A DNA stretch of 64,000 nt from Marinisporobacter balticus (GCF_004345705.1 NZ_SLWV01000023.1:1-64000), one strand, 5' to 3'. Shown: positions 27,334 through 35,102, counted from the stretch's first letter. Notes: generated by a model not told the origin, from the letters alone. Numbers and translations: made by a program.

Positions 27334-27360
27334 GGCTTTTCCTTATCCTATATTTTCTAT
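27316..27360. terminator. Bidirectional terminator with a perfect 20-bp stem
   Basis: Positions 27316-27335 pair without mismatch with 27341-27360 around a 5-nt loop. The hairpin includes the last codons and stop of the dehydrogenase gene and the stop of pepD. Confidence 0.9.
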
Positions 27361-28814
27361 TTTATTTCTTTTAAAACAGCTAATAGATATTCCCAAGTTC
27401 TTTGGGTAGATGAGATACTTAAATGCTCATTAGGTGTATGTACATCAAACATATTTGGCCCTAAGGAAACCATATCTAAATCATTATTTTTTTCTTTAAA
27501 TAGTCCACATTCAAGACCTCCATGTGTGGCTGAGATTTGAGGAGTTTCACCGTATTTTTCTTGATATACTTTTTCAAATAGTGGGCGCAATTTAGAGTCG
27601 GGGTCATATGACCATTCTGGATAATCTGCGCTTTCGATTAGTTCACAATCTAATAGATTGGCAATCACTTTTGCTTGATTTAATATCGTGTATTTTAAAC
27701 TTTTCACAGAACTTCTGATAGAACTATTGAAGGTTATTTCCGTATCTTTTGTTGTGACAATGGCTAAGTTTGTTGAGCTCTCTACTAAATTTTTGATTTC
27801 CATACTCATACTTTGCACCCCATGTGGAAGCAATACCAATAATGCAATGACTTTTTTCATCGTTTCTTTTGAAAATACTTTTGAAGAAGCTGTTTCTGAT
27901 TTTTCAAGTTTTACTGTTACATTTTTATCTGAAGCTCTAAGTTCATTTTTAAAAATAGTATCCCACGCATTTATTTTTTCTTCTAATGTTACAGTATCAT
28001 TAGGATCAATAGAAATAATGGCATCTGTTTCTCTAGGAATTGCGTTAGTTTTTGATCCACCGTTGATTGCTTTTATGGAATAATCAAAGGTATTCGATAA
28101 ATCATTTAAAATTCTTCCCATTAATTTATTTGAATTTCCTCTACCCTTATCAATCTCCATACCAGAGTGACCGCCCAAAAGCCCACTAATATTTATGGTA
28201 TAGGAAATATGACTTTTATCTACGTCTTCCCAAATGAGAGGAAGCACTTGTGTTGTTCGAATACCACCTGCACAGCTTACTAAAAGTTGACCCTCTTCTT
28301 CTGAATCAATATTGATTAAAAATTTCCCTTGAAGATGTTTTGGATCTAATGCAAAAGCACCACGTAGACCTGTTTCTTCTTCTACTGTAATTAAAACCTC
28401 AAGAGGAGGATGTGGAATATTATCAGATGTAAGTAATGCGAGTCCGTAAGCTATAGCAATACCATCATCAGCCCCAAGGGTTGTATCTGTAGCATAGATC
28501 ATGTCATCGAGTATTCTTAGTTTAAGAGGATCTTTTTCAAAATCATGTACTGTATCCTTGTTTTTTTCACATACCATATCCATGTGACCTTGAATAATAA
28601 CGGTAGGTGCATTTTCATATCCAATCGTTGCTGGTTTTTTAATCATTACATTTAGCACATTATCTTGAATAACCTCTAGATGGTGATTTTTGGCAAAATC
28701 AACTAAATAATCACTGATTGCTTTTTCGTTTCCAGAACCTCTGGGAATGTTAGACATTTCTTCGAAATATTTAAAAACAGATATCGGGTTTAAATTGCCT
28801 AAAACATTACACAT
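27357..28814 (-). CDS. pepD: Aminoacyl-histidine dipeptidase (Xaa-His, M20 family)
   Basis: The 485-residue cytoplasmic zinc dipeptidase has the metal-site motifs of PepD: VIIQGHMDMVCEK, LGADDGIAIAYGLALL, EEETGLRGAFAL, IDSEEEGQLLVSCAGG, GLLGGHSGMEI and the C-terminal SATHGGLECGLF. PepD enzymes split dipeptides, classically those ending in histidine such as carnosine, releasing histidine. The gene is transcribed away from the HutP-family gene, about 200 nt apart. This may link it to histidine supply, though PepD is often a general dipeptidase. Confidence 0.93.
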   Translation of the reverse strand: MCNVLGNLNPISVFKYFEEMSNIPRGSGNEKAISDYLVDFAKNHHLEVIQDNVLNVMIKKPATIGYENAPTVIIQGHMDMVCEKNKDTVHDFEKDPLKLRILDDMIYATDTTLGADDGIAIAYGLALLTSDNIPHPPLEVLITVEEETGLRGAFALDPKHLQGKFLINIDSEEEGQLLVSCAGGIRTTQVLPLIWEDVDKSHISYTINISGLLGGHSGMEIDKGRGNSNKLMGRILNDLSNTFDYSIKAINGGSKTNAIPRETDAIISIDPNDTVTLEEKINAWDTIFKNELRASDKNVTVKLEKSETASSKVFSKETMKKVIALLVLLPHGVQSMSMEIKNLVESSTNLAIVTTKDTEITFNSSIRSSVKSLKYTILNQAKVIANLLDCELIESADYPEWSYDPDSKLRPLFEKVYQEKYGETPQISATHGGLECGLFKEKNNDLDMVSLGPNMFDVHTPNEHLSISSTQRTWEYLLAVLKEIK

Positions 28815-28950
28815 AAAAAATCATCCTTTCTTGGTATTTTATTGTTATACTAACATGATTATATCATTGCGCTAAAAAAATGTAAAATTATAGAAGAAAT
28901 TCTAGGGAAATTATATTTATAATTATTTTCGGTTGCATTTTAACTTTATA

Positions 28951-28979
28951 CTGACAAAGCGATATTAGAAATATATAAT
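28951..28979 (+). promoter_or_regulatory. Promoter of the hutP-family gene
   Basis: CTGACA (28951-28956), a 17-nt spacer and TATAAT (28974-28979). Confidence 0.65.
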
Positions 28980-29022
28980 GAATTTAGCATGAGATTTTGT
29001 AAGAAAACGAGGAGGTTCAAAA

Positions 29023-29445
29023 ATGAAGTTTGATAGTTTGGATATTGCAAGGGCGTCTATTGAAATTGCGATTTCTTCTTCAAGAAGTGAAGAGGATAAA
29101 AAAGTAAAGAGTTTTAGAGATCAAGGGATCAAAACTGTAGCGGTTGATATTGGAGGAAATTTAATTGATTCTATTCCAAAGATCATTGAAAGGGCGATTA
29201 TTTCAGCAAGAAGGACGGGTGTTGTGAAAGAATCCCATGTACATGATGGCGCTGTAGCCGGAGCAGCGAGAGAAGCAATAATGCAGGTTGCAGAGAAAGC
29301 AAGTGGATTAAATGCAGGTGGAAAGATCGGAATCGCAAGATACGAAGAACATTTAAGTGTGACGATCTTTATGAGTATTGGATTACTACATTTAAATGAA
29401 GTGGTTATTGGACTTGCCCACCGATCTATTCCGGATTGGACGTAG
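29023..29445 (+). CDS. hutP: HutP family RNA-binding antitermination regulator
   Basis: The 140-residue protein matches the HutP family seen in Clostridia: KTVAVDIGGNLIDSIPKIIERAI, ESHVHDGAVAGAAREA, GGKIGIARYEEHLSVTIFMSIGLLHLNEV and GLAHRSI. B. subtilis HutP is a hexamer that binds L-histidine and Mg2+ through histidines; ESH (H72) and GLAH (H133) here probably match two of them, while a third position looks changed. HutP recognises three UAG triplets separated by four nucleotides in its target RNA. Exactly such a repeat begins 105 nt after this stop codon, in the leader of the next operon. The ligand of this divergent member is unproven. Confidence 0.88.
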   Translation: MKFDSLDIARASIEIAISSSRSEEDKKVKSFRDQGIKTVAVDIGGNLIDSIPKIIERAIISARRTGVVKESHVHDGAVAGAAREAIMQVAEKASGLNAGGKIGIARYEEHLSVTIFMSIGLLHLNEVVIGLAHRSIPDWT

Positions 29446-29507
29446 AGAAAAGTTCATTATAGAAACGTTCCTATTATTTAAGAATCGCATAAAAATTTTA
29501 AATAGGA

Positions 29508-29536
29508 TTGACAGAATTCATGTATTCACATATAAT
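29508..29536 (+). promoter_or_regulatory. Perfect consensus promoter of the ABC transporter operon
   Basis: TTGACA (29508-29513), a 17-nt spacer and TATAAT (29531-29536) match the sigma-A consensus exactly. The transcript should start near 29543, about 8 nt before the heptad array, so the array would form the 5' end of the mRNA. Confidence 0.9.
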
Positions 29537-29550
29537 AAGATAAAATTTTG

Positions 29551-29606
29551 TTAGTAGTTAGTAGTTAGTAGTTAGTAGTTAGTAGTTAGTAGTTAGTAGT
29601 TAGTAG
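29551..29606 (+). repeat. Eight perfect TTAGTAG repeats: candidate HutP-binding RNA array
   Basis: Eight uninterrupted copies of TTAGTAG make 56 nt carrying 16 UAG triplets in the RNA. Triplets in the same register are separated by exactly four nucleotides (UAGUUAGUAGUUAGUAG), the spacing known for HutP targets. There are two such registers, each with eight UAGs. The array is untranslated and lies between a consensus promoter and an intrinsic terminator. Copy number of a 7-nt repeat could change by slippage. Confidence 0.85.
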
Positions 29607-29642
29607 GGAACATGTAGGTTAGATAAGAGAAGAAAAACAAGT

Positions 29643-29661
29643 AGGATGGTAGTTTGGTAGG
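29643..29661 (+). repeat. Upstream copy of the ribosome-site/start sequence
   Basis: Nineteen nucleotides here match 17 of 19 at 29775-29793, which covers the Shine-Dalgarno site and start codon of the transporter's first gene. This copy is followed by AGGAG, then ATG GGT GCA TGA (29666-29677), a possible 3-codon ORF. Both copies carry UAG triplets spaced by five nucleotides. It may be chance, a duplication, or a second regulatory site. Confidence 0.5.
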
Positions 29662-29676
29662 AGATATGGGTGCATG

Positions 29677-29740
29677 AAATCCTTTTTGAAAAGGGTTTGT
29701 TTTAGTACGTATGATACTCTCTTATAGGGAGTTTTTTTAT
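29677..29740 (+). terminator. Leader hairpins and intrinsic terminator (candidate attenuator)
   Basis: A first hairpin pairs AAATCCTT (29677-29684) with AAGGGTTT (29691-29698). A second pairs ACTCTC (29716-29721) with GGGAGT (29727-29732, one U-G pair) and is followed by TTTTTTATTTTT. The second has terminator form and lies about 50 nt before the first gene, so most transcripts could stop here unless antitermination occurs. Confidence 0.7.
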
Positions 29741-29785
29741 TTTTAAAAACATAATCACAATACAAAAAATTAGGAGGATGGTAGC

Positions 29786-30799
29786 ATGGTAGGGAAAAAA
29801 GCATTGAAAAAAGTTTTATTATTGATGGTAGGTTTATTATTATTGATAGGTTGTGCACAAGAATCAGTTCCTGTAAAAGCTGAAAAAGGAAATGAAGAAA
29901 AAGTAATAAAATTAGGGATTACACAAATTGTAGAGCATCCAGCACTAGATGCAGCACGAAAAGGATTCATTGATGCGTTAGAATCAGAAGGACTTAAAGA
30001 TGGAGAAAAGGTAGTAATTGATTTTCAAAATGCACAAGGGGATATGCCAACAGCACAAACTATTGCACAAAACTTTGTATCGCAAGAAAAAGATATGATA
30101 CTAGCCATTGCAACACCAACAGCACAAGCAGCTTTTAATGCGACAAAGGAAATTCCGATTATCATAACAGCTGTAACAGACCCGAAAGAAGCAGGACTTG
30201 TAGAGTCTTGGGAGATGTCAGGAACAAATGTTACTGGAACAAGTGACTTGGCACCTGTAAAGAAACAATTTGAATTATTAAAAAAATTAGTTCCAAATGG
30301 AAAAAAAGTTGGAATCATCTATAATACAAGTGAAATCAATTCTGAAATTCAAATTACTCGTGCAAAAAAAATAGCATCTGAATTTGGATTAGAGATTATA
30401 ACAACTGGTGTAACAAATGTAAATGAAGTTCCTCAAGTATTGAATGAACTCATTGGTAAGATAGATGTTTTATATACACCGACAGATAATCTAGTAGCTT
30501 CATCAATGCCTTTGATTGCGGCAGAGTGCATGGAAAAACAAATTCCGGTCATAGGAGCAGAAAAAGCACATATAGAAGGTGGCGCTTTGGCTACAGAAGG
30601 AATTGATTACTACAAATTAGGATTTCAAACAGGATTAACAGCAGTAAAGGTTATAAATGGAAAAAATCCTAAAGATATGTCTATTGAGACCTTAAAAGAA
30701 ACGCAATTGGTTATTAATACAGATACGTTAAAGGCATTAAATATAGTATTACCGAACGACTTAAAAGAAAAGGCAGAATGGGTAGGAGGAGAAAAATAA
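29786..30799 (+). CDS. ABC transporter substrate-binding lipoprotein (ABC_sub_bind family)
   Basis: The 337-residue protein has a lipoprotein signal peptide (KKVLLLMVGLLLLIGC, lipobox cysteine at about residue 26) and then a periplasmic-binding fold with KLGITQIVEHPALDAARKGFIDAL, PIIITAVTDPKEAGLV and VIGAEKAHIEGGALATEGIDYYKLG. This family includes TrpX-type tryptophan binders, but substrates vary. Here the leader carries a HutP-type UAG array, so histidine or a relative is a competing guess. The ATG follows AGGAGG by 8 nt. The stop overlaps the permease start (TAATG). Confidence 0.9.
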   Translation: MVGKKALKKVLLLMVGLLLLIGCAQESVPVKAEKGNEEKVIKLGITQIVEHPALDAARKGFIDALESEGLKDGEKVVIDFQNAQGDMPTAQTIAQNFVSQEKDMILAIATPTAQAAFNATKEIPIIITAVTDPKEAGLVESWEMSGTNVTGTSDLAPVKKQFELLKKLVPNGKKVGIIYNTSEINSEIQITRAKKIASEFGLEIITTGVTNVNEVPQVLNELIGKIDVLYTPTDNLVASSMPLIAAECMEKQIPVIGAEKAHIEGGALATEGIDYYKLGFQTGLTAVKVINGKNPKDMSIETLKETQLVINTDTLKALNIVLPNDLKEKAEWVGGEK

Positions 30800-31692
30800 T
30801 GGACTTTTGGTTAAATATCCTAGAACAAGGACTGATATTTGGGGTAATGGTTCTAGGTGTATATATTACTTATAAAATATTAGATTTTCCGGATCTTTCA
30901 GTAGACGGCAGTTTCCCATTGGGAGCTGCGGTTACTGCTAGCTGTTTGATTTTAGGAATAGGGCCATTCATTGCAACAATATTTGCCTTTGGAGCAGGTT
31001 TACTTGCAGGAGGCGTCACAGGATTTTTACATGTAAAATTTAAAATAACAAATCTTCTATCAGGAATATTAGTCATGATTGGTCTATACTCCATAAATTT
31101 AAGAATCATGGGAAAAGCAAATGTGCCTTTATTCAATCAAGAAACTATTTTTAGTAACGGTTTAAAACCAATTATGATTATTGCTGTATTTGCAATTCTT
31201 GTGAAATTTGCATTAGACTTTTTTCTGAAAACAAAATTTGGATTTATCATAAAAGCTACAGGGGATAATCCCCAACTGGTTACTTCTTTAGGAATAGATA
31301 TAGGAAACATTAAGATTATAGCACTTATGATTTCTAATGGACTTGTAGCGTTATCAGGTTCTTTGGTAGCGCAATATCAAAGATTTTCAGATGTGGGCAT
31401 GGGAACAGGTATGATTGTTATGGGTCTTGCATCCATTATATTTGGAGAAGCAATTTTTAAGAGAGTTTCACTGGTTGTTCCTACCACAATGGCTTTGTTT
31501 GGCTCTGTTTTATATAAGACTAGTACAGCTTTTGCACTAAAACTTGGGTTTCCTCCCACGGATTTAAAATTAATTACAGCTATTATTGTTATTGCTGCTT
31601 TAGCGGTTAACCAAGGGAAAAATCCTTTTAAAGGAAAAAAAATATTTTCTATGGGGGGTGATCCTATTGTTACGAATTCGAAATCTGTGTAA
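30799..31692 (+). CDS. ABC transporter permease (BPD_transp_2, LivH-like)
   Basis: The 297-residue membrane protein has about eight segments: YITYKILDFPDLSVDGSFPLGAAVTA near the N-terminus, GFLHVKFKITNLLSGILVMIGLYSINLRIMG and the cytoplasmic-loop segment LVTSLGIDIGNIKIIALMISNGLVALSGSL. It is the membrane partner of the preceding binding protein. ATG 30799 is chosen over 30778, as GGAGGA lies 8 nt before it. Its end overlaps the ATPase gene. Confidence 0.92.
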   Translation: MDFWLNILEQGLIFGVMVLGVYITYKILDFPDLSVDGSFPLGAAVTASCLILGIGPFIATIFAFGAGLLAGGVTGFLHVKFKITNLLSGILVMIGLYSINLRIMGKANVPLFNQETIFSNGLKPIMIIAVFAILVKFALDFFLKTKFGFIIKATGDNPQLVTSLGIDIGNIKIIALMISNGLVALSGSLVAQYQRFSDVGMGTGMIVMGLASIIFGEAIFKRVSLVVPTTMALFGSVLYKTSTAFALKLGFPPTDLKLITAIIVIAALAVNQGKNPFKGKKIFSMGGDPIVTNSKSV

Positions 31693-32461
31693 AACCTTTC
31701 ATCCGAATACAGTAAACCAAAAAACGGTTTTTAATAAATTTTCATTAGATGTAGAACAAGGAGATTTTATTACGATCATTGGTAGTAATGGTGCAGGAAA
31801 ATCTACACTTTTAAATATTATATCGGGTTGTATCGAAGTGGATGAAGGTTCTATAAGGCTTAAGAATAAAGATATATCCAATGAGCCAGAATTTAAACGT
31901 ACAAGGGATATTGGGAGAGTGTTTCAAGATCCATCTATGGGAACTTCTCCATCTATGAACATTATAGAGAATTTGTCTATGGCAATGAATAAAGGGAAAA
32001 AATTCGATTTATCCATGGGTGCTTCGAAAAAGGATATCCCATTGTTTGAAAAATTGGTTTCTAAGATTCATTTAGGATTAGAAAATCAACTAGATACAAA
32101 GGTGGGACTTTTATCAGGAGGGCAGAGACAATCATTATCACTACTGATGGCTACAGCTTCAAATCCCCATATCCTTCTTTTAGATGAGCATACGGCAGCT
32201 TTAGACCCAAAAACTTCTGAAAGAATTATTGATCTTACACAAAAAATCGTTTCAGAAAGAAAAATAACAACGCTTATGGTTACCCATAACTTAAATCAGG
32301 CGATCAGTCTTGGAAATAGACTTTTAATGATGCATGGAGGAAAAATCGTATTGGATATCAAAGGAGAAGAAAAGAAAAGCTTAACCATTGAAAAACTTCT
32401 TGGATGCTTTGAAAAAATACAATCAGATGATTTATTGAGTGATCGCTTGCTGTTTTCTTAA
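31667..32461 (+). CDS. ABC transporter ATP-binding protein
   Basis: The 264-residue ATPase has Walker A (GSNGAGKST), Q-loop (VFQDPSMG), signature LLSGGQRQSLSL, Walker B (LLLDEHTAA; H follows the catalytic E) and the switch VTHN. TTG 31667 is the likely start: an extended GGGGGGTGATCC ribosome site lies 8 nt upstream and overlaps the GTG at 31658. The gene overlaps the permease gene by 26 nt, so the three genes form one operon ending at the terminator at 32490-32521. Confidence 0.92.
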   Translation: MLRIRNLCKTFHPNTVNQKTVFNKFSLDVEQGDFITIIGSNGAGKSTLLNIISGCIEVDEGSIRLKNKDISNEPEFKRTRDIGRVFQDPSMGTSPSMNIIENLSMAMNKGKKFDLSMGASKKDIPLFEKLVSKIHLGLENQLDTKVGLLSGGQRQSLSLLMATASNPHILLLDEHTAALDPKTSERIIDLTQKIVSERKITTLMVTHNLNQAISLGNRLLMMHGGKIVLDIKGEEKKSLTIEKLLGCFEKIQSDDLLSDRLLFS

Positions 32462-32489
32462 AAATAGCATGCGAATTTTTATTGAATGA

Positions 32490-32521
32490 AAAAGAGCTAA
32501 CCAAAACAGGTTAACTCTTTT
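32490..32521. terminator. Bidirectional terminator between converging genes
   Basis: A 13-bp stem with one mismatch (32490-32502 with 32509-32521) has A-run and T-run flanks. Confidence 0.85.
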
Positions 32522-32523
32522 TA

Positions 32524-32934
32524 TTATTGATTCTTTTCAGATTGCTCTAACCAAACTTTTAATTTGTCTTCAAGAGAATTAAAACTTTGGTTGTTTTGTG
32601 GATCTTGATAATTATTCACTGTAGCCTTTTTTGATTTTGGACGACGAGGACGTTCAGCGCGAGGTTTATCTTGTTCTTGAGTTTCAGGAACTGGTTGTGT
32701 TGCACGAATAGAAAGTGAAATTTTTCCAGAGGCTTCATCAATAGATAAGATTTTTACCTTTACTTCAGCTCCAACAGAAAGATGTTCATTGATGTCTTTC
32801 ACGAAACCATGAGCGATCTGTGAAATATGCACTAATCCTTCTTTTCCTTCCTCCAATGCTACAAAAGCGCCGAAAGGTTTAATGGCAGTTACTTTTCCTA
32901 CCACGATAGTTCCAACTTCTAAATTATTTGACAT
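32524..32934 (-). CDS. S1 RNA-binding domain protein (general stress protein 13-like)
   Basis: The 136-residue protein has one S1 domain: LEVGTIVVGKVTAIKPFGAFVALEEGKEGLVHISQIAHGFVKDINEHLSVGAEVKVKILSID. A basic linker (PRAERPRRPKSKK) and a C-terminal helix follow. It resembles YugI/GSP13, which binds RNA and ribosomes. ATG 32934 is preferred because AGGAG lies 7 nt upstream; a GTG at 32940 is too close to it. The single-gene unit is headed by a leader of about 90 nt. Confidence 0.88.
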   Translation of the reverse strand: MSNNLEVGTIVVGKVTAIKPFGAFVALEEGKEGLVHISQIAHGFVKDINEHLSVGAEVKVKILSIDEASGKISLSIRATQPVPETQEQDKPRAERPRRPKSKKATVNNYQDPQNNQSFNSLEDKLKVWLEQSEKNQ

Positions 32935-33025
32935 AAGCACACTCCTAATATTATTTTCTTATAATACATAGAAAATTATATATCACTAGTAATTAGGGAT
33001 CATTTATAATTTCCGTCATGTATTT

Positions 33026-33067
33026 CAAAAAAGCCAACCTTAAAAGATATTTAAGACAGACTTTTTT
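33026..33067. terminator. Hairpin with A- and T-tracts, probable bidirectional terminator
   Basis: 33032-33044 pairs with 33050-33062 (13 bp including mismatches or wobbles depending on strand), flanked by six A and five T. It lies upstream of the S1 gene. It may end transcription entering from either side, or act in the S1 gene's leader. Confidence 0.5.
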
Positions 33068-33136
33068 ATTTTCTTATCTAGTATACCACAATAGGATAAA
33101 AAAACAAGGAAATAGCCTTTAAGTTGTCAATAAAAA

Positions 33137-33340
33137 TTTAGGTTCAACATCAAGTTTTGTGATAACAGCCTAAAATAGGTTTTGTCAATATATTTTTTTA
33201 TGGTAATTTATAGAATTTATTTGATGGAAACATTGATTTTAAGCCATTAATCAAAATATATTTGGAAATAATTACATTGTTGTTTTTTGTTGACTAACTT
33301 TTATTTTTCTAAAATCATAAAATTCGACGTTGAATCTAAA
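33137..33340. mobile_element. MITE-like element with 27-bp terminal inverted repeats
   Basis: The ends 33137-33163 and 33314-33340 are inverted repeats matching at 22 of 27 positions. All five differences are G-to-A type when one arm is read against the other, as if one arm has decayed by transitions. The 204-bp interior is AT-rich with no ORF. The end sequence (GGTTCAACATCAAGTTTTGTGA) is reminiscent of ISL3-type termini from memory. No clear target-site duplication can be seen in the A-rich flanks. Confidence 0.55.
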
Positions 33341-33357
33341 AAAATAAGAATAAAGAT

Positions 33358-33404
33358 AAAAAGAATGACGCTATCGATAAAATATAGATAGCGTCATTCT
33401 TTTT
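33358..33404. terminator. Terminator of the ECF sigma operon, 18-bp stem
   Basis: 33358-33375 pairs perfectly with 33387-33404. On the minus strand it ends the operon whose last stop codon lies at 33403-33405. Confidence 0.9.
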
Positions 33405-34350
33405 ATAAGAAGCCATTCACTGTTATATTATCCGTATTGAGGATGTGAATTTTATATTTACCGTTTCCCTGAATAAAATTTCCATTTATAGGGTAAGAGG
33501 ATGCTGTATTAGATTGTGTAGCTTCTTCTGAATCTGAAGTTTCTTTAATATTTGCAGTTTTATCTATAACCCATGCTATGTTTCCTTTTAAATGGTTCTT
33601 ATTTTCAACAGAAGTATTGATGCGTATATCAGCATTTTCACTTAAACGAATTTCTGTATTGTGAAATCCATCTATGACCCAATCGTTATTCAATGTATCT
33701 ATTGCGAGCTTTAAATTTTCTCCATTGGTAATCTCTACTTTTTTAGCACTAGGAATAATAAGGGTATACTCTCTTAAATAACCATGATCTGAGGAAAATC
33801 GATTTAAGGAGATATAAAGGGTATTACCTGATTGATGTGTAACCATATTTTTTGAATTTAGAAGCTTTTCTGCTGTTTCTTTTGTATCAGATGTAATTTG
33901 TGCAGTACCATATGCAGTAATTTTATTTTCTTCATTTGTGCGTATTGTTAAATGATTAAAATTTGCTGCATCGATGATGATTTTTTGAATGTTATCGTTG
34001 AAAGTAAATTCTTCAACAGGGGTTTTTAAAACAAAGTCTTGAGAAGAAATCATTTTATCAAGCTTTGAAACTAGATCTAATTGAATCAATCCATAAACAC
34101 TTAAATGAAATATAAGGATAATACATATGATGAAAATACTAAATAAATCATATTTTATTTTTACATTTTCATCTTTCGCTTTATAACAATACCATAAAAT
34201 TTCTCCACCTAATAAAAATAATATAAGGGGCCATCCTTTTAATACGATGTCTAAAACGGGCTGTTTATTGAGTTGGGTAATGAGCATTATAACCCCACAA
34301 ATAATTAATAAAACAGCCATAGATAAGGTTCCTACTCTTCTTCTTTCCAT
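33403..34350 (-). CDS. LiaF-like membrane protein with extracytoplasmic beta domain
   Basis: The 315-residue protein starts with two or three membrane segments (GTLSMAVLLIICGVIMLI, WPLILFLLGGEILWY, LFSIFIICIILIFHLSVYGLI). A predicted beta-rich domain follows with repeated short strands (LTIRTNEENKITAYGTA, YTLIIPSAKKVEITNGENLKLAI), as in LiaF/YvqF-type or putative adhesin (DUF4097-like) proteins. It is the last gene of the ECF sigma operon and overlaps the previous gene by 19 nt. A role in sensing envelope stress is inferred from family and context. Confidence 0.72.
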   Translation of the reverse strand: MERRRVGTLSMAVLLIICGVIMLITQLNKQPVLDIVLKGWPLILFLLGGEILWYCYKAKDENVKIKYDLFSIFIICIILIFHLSVYGLIQLDLVSKLDKMISSQDFVLKTPVEEFTFNDNIQKIIIDAANFNHLTIRTNEENKITAYGTAQITSDTKETAEKLLNSKNMVTHQSGNTLYISLNRFSSDHGYLREYTLIIPSAKKVEITNGENLKLAIDTLNNDWVIDGFHNTEIRLSENADIRINTSVENKNHLKGNIAWVIDKTANIKETSDSEEATQSNTASSYPINGNFIQGNGKYKIHILNTDNITVNGFL

Positions 34351-35102
34351 ATGGTATCCTCCTTTGCGTTGTCTTTTTTACTTCCTATTAATAGCTTTAC
34401 GCCACTACCAATCAAAATAATGGCTACAATAGAAGTTTGAACATAGCGTTGAATTTCCCAGGGAATTAAAGGATAAACAATCCTTTCTAATATGACAAAA
34501 TCGCCTAGTACAATCAATCCCCACCCAATCCATTTGTGCTTGATTTTTGGTAAAGGGAATATAAATTCTTCATCACAAGGACTTTCTTCATCAACCAAAT
34601 GGAAAACATCAAAAAAACTGTAAAACCAAATAACAGGCAGTATAAATAAAAATAAGCTTATGCCTAACCATCCCATGAAGAAAACAGTAAAGAAAAATAT
34701 ACTCATAGAAGTCAAACCTTTTTTTTGAAGCCCAATATACATATGCCCAGCACCAGGAATGATAGAAAGAATCATGGCAATCGTTTTTCGATTAGATTTT
34801 TCCATAGATACTTGTTTTTGCGGGATGACCCCTTCTATCGATTGTGAATGATTTTGGTATAGCTTTTCCCTTAAAGAAAAAGCATCAATTAATGCAATGA
34901 GCCAAATAATAGGTAATGCAAACACCAAGATAATCATAGGGTCATCATCGCTAACGATGAAGCATATTCCTCCAGTACCAACAATTGCTCCAAAGAATGA
35001 TAAAAGAAATATGATTGCCCGATCTCTAAGGCCTAAGTATAGATGGCTCAGCCCTGGAATACAAGACAGTAGTATCATTGTAAATCTACTTTTTTTATTC
35101 AC
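34332..35102 (-). CDS. Polytopic membrane protein with repeated TM2-like motif
   Basis: The 256-residue protein has six to seven membrane segments and an internal duplication: FTMILLSCIPGLSHLYLGLRDRAIIFLLSF at the start and IAMILSIIPGAGHMYIGLQKKGLTSMSIFF in the middle. The P-G-x-x-H-x-Y-x-G-L motif recalls TM2-type domains. The GTG start at 35102 is supported by AAAGGAGG 7 nt upstream, embedded in the end of the anti-sigma gene. Third gene of the operon; function unknown, probably envelope-related. Confidence 0.75.
   Translation of the reverse strand: MNKKSRFTMILLSCIPGLSHLYLGLRDRAIIFLLSFFGAIVGTGGICFIVSDDDPMIILVFALPIIWLIALIDAFSLREKLYQNHSQSIEGVIPQKQVSMEKSNRKTIAMILSIIPGAGHMYIGLQKKGLTSMSIFFFTVFFMGWLGISLFLFILPVIWFYSFFDVFHLVDEESPCDEEFIFPLPKIKHKWIGWGLIVLGDFVILERIVYPLIPWEIQRYVQTSIVAIILIGSGVKLLIGSKKDNAKEDTIWKEEE

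Noticed and set aside
27688..28083. 131-codon plus-strand ORF opposite pepD
   Set aside because: Antisense to a well-supported gene, with no initiation signal.
29551..29606. TRAP-type (trp RNA-binding attenuation protein) target
   Set aside because: TRAP needs (G/U)AG triplets separated by two or three nucleotides. Here same-register UAGs are four apart and adjacent ones zero or one apart, which fits HutP and not TRAP.
29551..29606. CRISPR array
   Set aside because: The unit is 7 nt with no spacers and no cas genes nearby.
29543..29785. Tryptophan or histidine T-box ahead of the ABC transporter
   Set aside because: No T-box core (GGTGGNACCGCG-like) and no stem I elements are present, unlike the two clear serine T-boxes in this window.
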